This document shows positions 55,883 through 64,000 of a DNA stretch of 64,000 nt, in pieces. The stretch comes from Cryphonectria parasitica EP155 (taxonomy: Eukaryota > Ascomycota > Sordariomycetes > Diaporthales > Cryphonectriaceae), in NCBI RefSeq assembly GCF_011745365.1, contig NW_024468909.1:4030001-4094000 (forward strand), given 5' to 3'. Under the pieces are notes generated by a model that saw only the letters and a list, made by a program, of their open reading frames with translations, did not search any database and was not told where the DNA came from. Every line of letters begins with the position of its first letter. Position 1 is the first letter of the stretch. The translations under genes were made by a program, and so were the position numbers.

Positions 55883-58758
55883 ATCATTTATAGCCGGGAG
55901 ACGCGGTAGGTACTCATCATTGTGAGCACCAGCGGATGGATGTCACGATCGTCACAGCCCCGAGTTGACACACGCACTACGCCGGGGCACAACGTCAAGG
56001 GGTGGTGAGGGGAGAGGTCAATAGGTTCTGGATCGATGGGAAGATGAGGCGATCCGTCAGTTTGCGAGCCAACGATGAGTGAGATAAGTCTTGGACGGTC
56101 CGTGACGAGGATTGCCAGGCTGGCGTAAATGTAAACCGAAATGGTCGATGAACTAAGGACACAGTAACAAAGTATAGTATGGTGGAGGCCTGGGCTTGGA
56201 TGAGTGAAGATCGAGTACTCTCATGAAAAGACTAGAGAAAGAGAGAAAGAGAGCTAGATCTAGTACTGAGGAAGAAGAGTGGTAAGAAGAACTAGAGGAA
56301 ATCCGGGGCTGGGTTCGTCTCTAAGGCGTACTGTGTAGTAAGTTTTGGCATGAAATCAGGACCAGGAGAAAACAGAAAACAGAAACAGAAAAAAAGGCCA
56401 AGCAGGCTGGCCAGCAGATTGCCCCATGAGACAAGAAACCTTGAAAAAGACTAGTCCTTTTTTTCCCAGGTTGCTCTGACCTGAGATGGACTGAACAAGA
56501 CAAGAACAGGACAGACACGGACAGACTGAAAAGACAGACAAGAACGAAAGTGAACAGAGTACTATGGTACATGGCACTGTGGGAAGCAGGCACCTGGCAC
56601 CTGGTGCCTTGGCTCCATTGTACCTACTCCATGGATGGTCACTCCATTAGTGGGCTTACTGCAGGACTCTACACAGTAGTGCAGGGTGTGTTGGTGAGGT
56701 GTGGCGGTTGGGCAGGATGGGGGACCGGAACTGGGATGGGTACAGGTGGGTTAAGGTGGGAAGGCAGGGCAGGGGGGAGGAGGTGGGGGGAATGGAGATT
56801 TTCCCTCGCGGTTTTTTGGTTCTCTCTTGCCTCACTCACACGGCTTGCCCAACACCATGGTCGCGCCCCCTGCCCGTCTTCCAGCCTGATCCTGGCTCAT
56901 CCCTGTAAATAAGCGGGCAAGGCCCCCTCCACTACGCATCCCCTGCACAACTAGAGCGATCTCCTTCAGTCGCCACTGCCGGTGATTGGCTGAAGAAAAG
57001 GAGAGATACGGCAGGCTACAACGACCGTAAGTGCCGTTTCGAGTCCCCGCCAGCCTACCTCTCAAGTGCGGATACCAGATACTTGAGCTGGGAGGTACCG
57101 GTACCGCACCGGTTGGCACGTTGGACCTTGTAGAAGAAGAGACCTCTCCTGCATCCGCCGTGCACTAATGTATTTCCCTGCCTCATCTGTTTATCTCTTT
57201 GCTTTTGCTAACACCACACACCTTGAGAGTTCTCCTCTCAGCCTTCATCTACAGCCCCTGCGAATATGATATTGCGAGACCGACGAGGACCAGATGGCCG
57301 ATAAGGCGGCGAGTTGTGAGGTATCTACCTCTGCGACGCATCGTACTTATCATATGGCCGCGAATCGGTTCCCTTCCATTCACATCGACAACTTCTGAAC
57401 GACTGTGTCAAAGTTTGTCACAGGCGAAAAGGCTACGTCTCTCCTGGCCCCCCCGCGCCCTCCATCCCGGACAGAGAAAGACAAGCCCACCAATACCAAA
57501 GTACTGAGTCTCGACAAGCTGGACTCTTGTTTAGCGCTTTGTGAGGCTCGCCCTGCCTCGTCACAGTTCAGTCTCATCAATGGCAGCAGGAGAGGCGCAA
57601 GCGCTACGTAGCTAAAGCTAGAGCCTTTTGTAGATCACCAGTTTATCGAAAGGCATGCGCCACCTGGGGAAACAGAATTGTTTTCTCACAAGGAGGGTCG
57701 AGAGAGTTTCTTTTCTTTGGGCGGCGCTGCCTAGATCCTGCAGAAGGAAAGAGGAAAAGAAAAGGGGGAAAGGCCTAGGAGCTGCAACATCCGAGATTCC
57801 GGAAGCGGTGGAAGATAGCAAGCATGGCTCCTGAGACGAGAACGGATTGTCTTGTAGCATCGACCAGCGTGAGGCCTCTCTCGTATTTACTCGACGCGAC
57901 ACTGCGAGACCTGAGCCTGACTCGACCGTCAAATCATGAGATGAGATGAGGGAAAGTAATGTCCTGTTGGGTTTTCGGGCTGTAAACTTGGATGGAACTG
58001 GAAATGGACTGGACAGGACAGCCGTTTAGTTTCTGTCTCTCTCCGGTGCCGCAGCAGCGAGCCTTGTCTGGCGTATCTGTCTTCTGCGTTGCACACCCAA
58101 AAAAAACCCAGACGCGGATCCCACAACCTATGGTACAGCCAGCCGTCTTGCTCCTTTCCGCTCGCACCGCCCTGCACGTCCTGGCAGAGTGTTGCAAACT
58201 ACCTGACTGACTGAATGGGTCCGTTGCTTTCGGTCATCGGTTCTTCGGTCAATCGCACTCGCTCTCCTTTCACACCCACCGCGCACCCCCACCTGGTGCT
58301 CGAGACTACTGCGAGGTTACATGGCCTACCAGCTGTTCCAAGTTGGTCATTTCGTCTGTTCCAGAATTTGCTGACATCGATATTGCTGCCTTCTTGCAGC
58401 CTCGCCTCGCCAGCCTCTCGGCAGCGTCTGACACGACCCGACACTGTCGCGTGGCATCCAGATAAGAGGGGCCGCAACGAGGCCTTCTTGGTCTTCTTGT
58501 CTCACTGCTTCACGGACCATATTAGACACGCTGGCAGGGTCCAATACCCCCCCGCTGAACGCTGGCGCCAAGCACGGTCTGCCTCCTTCGGCCTCAAAGG
58601 ACGGAGAGAAAGGAGTCTCTGCGTACATCCACCTCCACCTCCTCCTCTGTCGCCCACCCACCACTGTCAGTCAGCCAGCCAGCTTGCCTGCATAGTACCA
58701 TAGTACAGGACATTTCATTCCGGGTTGCTCCGTCTCTCCTGCGCCTCCGCCACTCGTC
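55883..58758. other. Long divergent intergenic region, ankyrin protein / ALKBH6
   Basis: This 2.9-kb spacer has many short random frames. It is pyrimidine/purine-biased, with GA-rich stretches near 56230-56270 and a GGTACCGGTACC element near 57094-57110. No gene recognised. It may contain a long 5' leader of the ankyrin gene or noncoding RNA. Confidence 0.5.
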
Positions 58759-59665
58759 ATGGACCGTGCAACTCCACCCAGTGAGGTCTCACTGCCCTCC
58801 GCTCTCGATCAGGCTAAGATCCACTGCCTCCCGGCCACCGCTTACTATATCCCCGACTTCATAAGTGAAGACGAGGAGAAGATCATCCTTGATAAGGTGC
58901 GTCTGCCACCGTAGCCTTGCTGCTGCTGCTGCTCCGTGCGTACAATACGTGTGTTGGCGTCCCAGGGGCTCGTGGGGGTGATCGAAGGGGGGGGGGAGGG
59001 GGTGTTCTAGCTGGTTTGCTCACAGACACTCATTTCAGATCGCCAGCGCACCCAAGCCGCGATGGAAACAGCTCTCGCACCGGAGACTCCAGACGTGGCC
59101 GTCTGATCTCGTCCGGGATAGACTCCTCGACGAACCCCTTCCTACCTGGTTGAACGACCCCGTCGTGACGCGACTGCTCTCTATCCCGCTGTCTGCCGAG
59201 GAGCCCTCCCATCTCTTCACCGCAAGCCCCCACCAACGCCCGAACCATGTGTTGATCAATGAATACCCTCCAGGCGTAGGCATCATGCCGCATAAGGACG
59301 GCTCAGCATACTATCCGGTTGTCTGCACCGTGAGCCTGGGAGCCAGTCTTTGTCTCAACATCTACAAGAGCAAGGAAGATGGTGCTCTGCAACTCGAGCC
59401 AGCTTACAGGATCCTCCAGGAGCCACGGAGCCTCCTCATCTCGACCGACGACCTATACACGGAGCTTTTACACGGAATCTCGGATGCTACAGAAGACGTG
59501 GATCTTTCATCTGAGACGGTCGCCAATTGGGGGCTGCTCCGCAACCCAGATAGCTTTGTTGACGGGCACAACCAACGGTCGACACGGACAAGTCTCACAT
59601 ATCGTGACGTGCTGAAGACCTCGAAACTAGGCAATAACCTCGGGAAATTCCTCATCAAGCGATAA
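58759..59665 (+). CDS. ALKBH6: AlkB-homolog 6 type dioxygenase (ALKBH6)
   Basis: This is a 2-oxoglutarate/Fe(II) dioxygenase of the AlkB superfamily. The human homolog is reported to be nuclear and cytoplasmic, with a role in genome maintenance; its substrate is not firmly known. Exons 58759-58896 and 59039-59665 give 254 residues, close to the family size. The first exon encodes YYIPDFISEDEEKIILDK. The core has NHVLINEYPPGVGIMPHKDG (His and Asp of HxD), YPVVCTVSLGASLCLNIY, the distal His in TELLHGI, and the 2-oxoglutarate Arg pair in RTSLTYRDV. The 142-nt intron contains a 10-base G run. Its stop lies only 35 bp from that of the convergent Dfg10 gene. Confidence 0.92.
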
Positions 59666-59700
59666 TGGCGCACTCGACATGCGCAACCCCCAGCGCGCCC

Positions 59701-60789
59701 TCAAAACAAAAAGGGGATCATGATCCACCTGCTCTTGACTTTCTGTGGCCCAAACTTCTCGACATACCAATTCCTCGTCCCGTAGGCGGTGACACCTAGA
59801 TTGACAGCCACAAACACGACCACAGACAGCAGGGTCCGGTTGCACCACTGTCCCTCGGGCGCCGCGGCGACTGCCAATGAGAGGTAGATCAGGCACTCGC
59901 AGGCATAATGAGGACAAACGAGGTAACGAAACAAGCCCTGCTCCGGCAGTGAATATTTCCTGAGACCTGCAAGGTGTTTGTGGCAGCGGTGCTGCATGAC
60001 CCAGCCGTACAAGAAGAGCGGCAACGCCACAGCTGTCTTGAACAAGCTGGCACCTGCCACCAAGTTGCCGTCTCCTGTGAGGCGGACATCGTTCTGTAGG
60101 ACGGCGGCTGCCACGATATTTAGCTGCATCTCCGAAACAAGGGCGTTCCCAAGGCTCGACATACCTGACCCCTCGACCCAGATGGCCACGCTGACGCCCG
60201 CGTAGAAGCCCAGGCCTAGCATCCAGTGGACGAACCACATGGTGGACCTGGACGGCTTCATGACGGCCCAGCACTCGTACAGACGCCTCCCGGCCTGAAG
60301 CACCATCAAACACCAGACGACGGCCACCTGAAATCCACCCATGGTAGATGACATTGAGGCGGTCTCGGCCTCAGCCTGTCGAGCGGCTATGAAGTGTAGA
60401 ATGCCATCACCCTGCTGGAAGTACTCCGTCGCCCAAAACCCTGCGCACACGAGATAGGAAGCATAATAGGTGAAGAACCACGAGTGAGGAACCTGGCCCA
60501 GTGATGTAACCTTTTTTACGACGCAAAAGACAGAGTCTCCCTTCTCTTCTCCCTCCTTCTGCCCAGCCTGGTCACCTGCTGTCGTCCCCTGCCCACTGCT
60601 GCTGCTGTTCGTTGCGGCCTGGGGTGCTGCCGCCCTCCGCGGTCCGTAGGCGAGAAGGAGTTTGCGCTCTGTTGCAGGTAAAATTGCGATGGCGAGTACG
60701 AAACTCGATGTCAGGATGAAGGCTGCCTGAACCCATTGGGCGGGGCTCGCTGAAAACAGCGGCAAGAGCAGGGTGCTCGGATGTGCCAT
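59701..60789 (-). CDS. DFG10: Polyprenol reductase Dfg10 (SRD5A3 type)
   Basis: This enzyme reduces the alpha-isoprene unit of polyprenol, feeding dolichol for N-glycosylation in the ER. The single exon gives 362 residues with about seven hydrophobic helices. The steroid 5-alpha-reductase C-terminal block is distinctive: MQHRCHKHLAGLRKYSLPE, GLFRYLVCPHYACECLIYL (catalytic-site PHY region), NLGVTAYGTRNWYVEKFG and the terminal WIMIPFLF. A low-complexity Ser/Gly/Gln loop (NSSSSGQGTTAGDQAGQ) follows the second helix. The start is the first Met of the frame, MAHPSTLLLPLF. The nearby GPI13 gene also serves ER glycan synthesis but is 50 kb away, so this is not a cluster. Confidence 0.92.
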   Translation of the reverse strand: MAHPSTLLLPLFSASPAQWVQAAFILTSSFVLAIAILPATERKLLLAYGPRRAAAPQAATNSSSSGQGTTAGDQAGQKEGEEKGDSVFCVVKKVTSLGQVPHSWFFTYYASYLVCAGFWATEYFQQGDGILHFIAARQAEAETASMSSTMGGFQVAVVWCLMVLQAGRRLYECWAVMKPSRSTMWFVHWMLGLGFYAGVSVAIWVEGSGMSSLGNALVSEMQLNIVAAAVLQNDVRLTGDGNLVAGASLFKTAVALPLFLYGWVMQHRCHKHLAGLRKYSLPEQGLFRYLVCPHYACECLIYLSLAVAAAPEGQWCNRTLLSVVVFVAVNLGVTAYGTRNWYVEKFGPQKVKSRWIMIPFLF

Positions 60790-62248
60790 TGTCTCGAAAA
60801 TGGTCCCGGGGTCAGGTGATCGCGCTGAGGACGGAGAAGAAGTAAAGTGAGGCAGGCACTCATAACTCGCCTACCGACGACTTATGAAATTCAGACGCGT
60901 TGAAGGAAGTGGTCCAAGCTTCTTACGACCTCACATGCCTGGCCCGTGCTTCTCAACAGGGATCGACAGCCTTCCTCTTCTCGCTGGGTTTGGGGCTTTT
61001 CTTTGAAGATATCGCCTCAGATCTGTAGCTACCTGGTCTGCAGATTGAGATCGGTTCCTGCTCGCCCACCTATCACCTAGCCGTCTTGATTTTTATGTCT
61101 TTCTTTTCTTTTTCCGATTCACTTTTTCATTAAGCTTTTTCTCTTCCTCCTTTCTTTTTTTTTTTTTTTTTTCGGCTTCTACTGCTTATGAGTGGAGTCG
61201 TAAGGCGGCAGGGCAGGCCGCTTAAGACACACTTGTTCTCCACACCGCACTGCACTGATGAGCCTCACACGAGAAATGGCTGTGATGGACATGAAATTTG
61301 AGGCTTGTTCTCGTCCCACGTCTCGATGAAGCTGGCATGACTGTGCTTCATATAGATTTGTCTCTCCCGAGAAGGTCCATCATACAATGGTCGAAATACG
61401 GGATCAACTTTCAGCACGAACATCATCAAGTCATGACCTCATCATGATGCTTCCTTTCCCTCTCAAACCAAAGCATAACGACTTCTTCTTCTCCTACTGC
61501 TGCTGCTGCTGCTGGAGCTAAGTACTATGTGAATGTGTATGTCTGAGGTTGCCATATGCCGACCTCGGCAGTGACTACTATGTAGCTGTGCACACAAGCA
61601 AGTCTCGCTTGGCTGCGTACAGGCTGGACTGGATGCAGCCAGGTCATGCGGGCGAAGGGCGAGGGTCTCACCCGCGCTGTGCCAGTAGCCGAAAAACAAT
61701 TTGCTTCCCTCACCGACAGAAGATTTTTCCCTGTGTCCTCATCATCAACATCATCATTTGCCTATCGACCTAATCGTCCTTGATTTGTTTTATTTTTTGT
61801 TTTGATTTTCCTATATCGCGAAGCCCCAAAACTTAAAACAAAAAACCAGGCGTGGCAAACAAAAGCGCTTGTCCCTAGGAGGAAGGACCCGGGTCCGTCC
61901 GCTGGTCGTCAGTGGGGTGGGTCAGCTTTCCTCATGCAATATCCTCTCCATACTGTACTCGCTCCGGATCGATAGAGAAAAAAAGTATATAAAGTTTGAA
62001 AGCCTGCCCGCCGTCTCTCGGGTGTCGTCACGCCCGCCCTTCGTGTCTCTCGTGGCTCATCTGAAGTAAGGATCTTCCACACTCATCGTCTTCTTGTTGA
62101 GGTGAACACAGTTCGACTGTTGAGTCTTGTGAAGCGGAAAACCCTTTTCTTTAACCATTGTTTATCCTCCTCTTCTTCTTGTAAGCTTCTAGCGCTTGAC
62201 CTCAGCTTCCTCCTCGGCTTTCCCGGATCTCTTCTTTGACCATTGGCC
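60790..62248. other. Divergent intergenic region Dfg10 / Iah1
   Basis: A 1.46-kb spacer with an 18-base T run at 61155-61172 and a CTG repeat near 61497-61515. No gene recognised. Confidence 0.5.
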
Positions 62249-63314
62249 ATGGCAGTGAGTATTATACACAAAAACACACAGACAAACAGGCTTCATATAC
62301 AAATACATTTATACATACAACACCAGGCGTTGGTGGTTTTGTTCGAGGACGTAGGCTTACACATCTCCTCCTCTAGGCATCTTACCCGCAGGTCGTCCTC
62401 TTTGGCGACTCTCTCTTCGAGGGTTGCGTGGATACGCAGGACGGCTTCTCTTTCTACGCGACACTGCAGAAGCGTAGGTGGTTTTGTCTAAATTCCCTTC
62501 TTATCATAGGTAGTCACAGTATTGTCCATTACGACAACTAAAATAATCAACTCTGTAGACTGTTTACGCCGGTACGATGTAGTCAATAGGGGTTTCTCAG
62601 GATACAACACCTCGCAGGCGCTGAGGATCTTGGAGCAGATCTTCCCGGAGCCTACGGCTGGTGGCCCGCAGCTCAAGTATCTCGTGGGTCTCCTCTCGAC
62701 CAAAAAAAAAAAACCCTTGTTGCCGAGCCCGCCCCAGCTGACCGACGGCCACAAATAACCTATAGATTGTTCTCCTCGGCGCCAACGACGCCGCCCTCCC
62801 ACAGGAGGTCGAGAACCAGGGTCTCCCTCTCGACCAGTACAAGACCAACCTGCACCGCATCATCACCCACCCCAACATCACAGCACACAAGCCCAAGGTC
62901 CTGCTGATCACGCCGCCGCCCCTGGACGAGATCCGCACCACAGAGCTCGACACGCCAAAGTACGGCCACACGCTCCGCGAGACCGCCCGCAGCGCCTCCT
63001 ACTCGCAGGCTGCGCGGGATGTCGCCGCCTCCGTCCCGGGAACGGTGCTACTCGACCTGCAGAAGGCCCTCATAGATAGGGCCACGGCAAGCACGCCCGG
63101 CTGGGATGTGAGCCAGCCCCCATTGGGCTCGCTGGAGGGAGCGCGGCGGGGCTACCTGGAGCAGCTGCTCCCGGACGGCCTGCACCTGAGTGGGGAGGCC
63201 TACAGGGTGCTATGGGGCCTCGTGGAGGCTGAGATCGAGCCTAGGTTTCCCAATGAGGGGCCTGAAGGGTATGTCTTCGCAGAGTGGAAATCGGCGCCCT
63301 GGGAGGAGAAATAA
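62249..63314 (+). CDS. IAH1: Isoamyl acetate-hydrolysing esterase (Iah1-like SGNH hydrolase)
   Basis: This intracellular esterase hydrolyses acetate esters such as isoamyl acetate in yeast. Four exons, 62249-62254, 62377-62473, 62559-62683 and 62766-63314, give 258 residues. The first coding exon is just ATGGCA. After splicing the protein starts MAASYPQVVLFGDSLFEG, with the nucleophile Ser in FGDSL. DVVNRGFSGYNTSQAL (oxyanion Gly), LIVLLGANDAALP (Asn block) and DGLHLSGEAYRVLW (catalytic Asp-x-x-His) complete the SGNH set, all matching Iah1 spacing. The third intron's donor is taken as GTGGGT at 62684 because it keeps phase and yields KYLIVLLGAND. The large C-terminal exon ends at WKSAPWEEK. 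Confidence 0.9.
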
Positions 63315-63405
63315 AAAGGAGAGAGAGAGAAAAGGAAAGAAAGGAAAGAAGAAGAGTAAAGAGTATGCAGGAGCGGCAGAGGTAAATATATAAATTATGT
63401 GAGAT

Positions 63406-63453
<48 letters not shown>

Positions 63454-64000
63454 TGGCCTTTGGGTATAAATGGAGAAATAAGTGGGCAGAAAACAAAAGT
63501 ATCGTTTAGAGAGTCGAAGCTCAGCATATAAGGAGGGCTTTAGATGAAATCTGGATAGATTATTTTTAATTTCTTATTTTCCTACTTTTTACTTATACTA
63601 CAGCTAAGGACAGGCTTGTCAGGATAAGTAATATATCTCATGTTCCTCTCGAAAATCTAGTGTTGGCTCTTGAAATAAATACTTGCTCAGTACTCTTTTC
63701 TATACGTAAACACGTTCAATGAAGTGGCCGGGTTGCTAAGAGGAATTGTACTGGTAAAGATGCGCAGTAAGGGGGCGGATTACCTAAGACGCGGCTTGCA
63801 TCGCTGCTGCATGCACAAGCACCTTTTTTTGGTCTTCCCGCTGTCGTCACTAACTGTTGAGCCGGGATCCCATAGTAAAAGTTACATACTGGTACTGTCA
63901 TCGAACGGGTCCTTAGCAGCTAGGCCCAACGCTTGCCTCTTGCATCTTCAAGGCCACCACCCAAAACCAGCTCAAGCTGCTGCTGCCTCGCCTCGATTCT
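63315..64000. other. 3' region of Iah1 and right edge
   Basis: This region contains a compound TG/AG repeat and an AATAAA at about 63674. No reading frame to the right edge looks coding. Confidence 0.5.
63405..63453. repeat. Compound (TG)n(AG)n microsatellite
   Basis: About 13 TG units then about 11 AG units, 90 bp after the Iah1 stop; same architecture as the repeat at 31503. Confidence 0.97.

Noticed and set aside
1..64000. tRNA, rRNA, transposon or CRISPR features
   Set aside because: I scanned for T-loop-like GTTCGA contexts, terminal inverted repeats and spaced repeats and found nothing I would defend; a covariance or repeat search would be decisive.

Overview
The window is nuclear DNA from a filamentous ascomycete (Pezizomycotina, most likely Sordariomycetes). 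The signs are short GT-AG introns (about 50-150 nt) with CTNAC-like branch sites, gene-sized spacers full of microsatellites and homopolymers, no operons, and fungal versions of many conserved eukaryotic proteins (Lys2 aminoadipate reductase, Mdm34, Yaf9, haspin, Ipk1, Cwc15, Syf2, Rrp45). I assembled exon structures by hand from splice signals, reading phase and family conservation. I could run no alignments, so assignments rest on recognised motifs.

Layout. 1-9.1 kb: lys2 (minus, its 3' end beyond the left edge), GPI13/PIG-O (plus) and a secreted SGNH/GDSL esterase (minus). 9.8-14.4 kb: an EBP-type sterol isomerase, Cwc15 and Rrp45 as a divergent RNA-processing pair, and an ARFRP1/Arl3 GTPase; a long CA repeat separates the last two. 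14.4-22.7 kb: sparse, with one unknown multi-pass membrane protein (15.9-17.8 kb) and one small Ser/Thr-rich protein (20.4 kb). 22.7-33.5 kb: a nine-exon serine carboxypeptidase with a 5-nt microexon, an Ecm15/UPF0045 protein, CCDC47, haspin kinase and a decayed GNAT acetyltransferase. 33.5-42.1 kb: an ENT nucleoside transporter, a Coq11-like SDR with a polyQ insert, Yaf9 and Mdm34. 42.1-51 kb: a 3-kb spacer, Ipk1, Syf2 and an unknown mitochondrial-looking protein. 51-64 kb: a 1586-residue ankyrin protein resembling Set3C subunit Hos4, ALKBH6, polyprenol reductase (Dfg10) and isoamyl acetate hydrolase (Iah1).

The genes are mostly housekeeping and do not form one pathway. Several act in the ER and secretory system (GPI13, Dfg10, CCDC47, ARFRP1, EBP, Mdm34) or in nuclear RNA and chromatin work (Cwc15, Syf2, Rrp45, Yaf9, Hos4-like, haspin). 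I found no transposon, CRISPR array, rRNA, convincing tRNA or secondary-metabolite cluster, and no clear new multi-gene system. The most interesting points are splicing oddities (a 5-nt microexon, a 6-nt first coding exon, a stop-free in-frame intron beside the haspin catalytic loop, a 612-nt intron in Mdm34), the broken GNAT gene, an EBP-family isomerase in a fungus, and three uncharacterised proteins.
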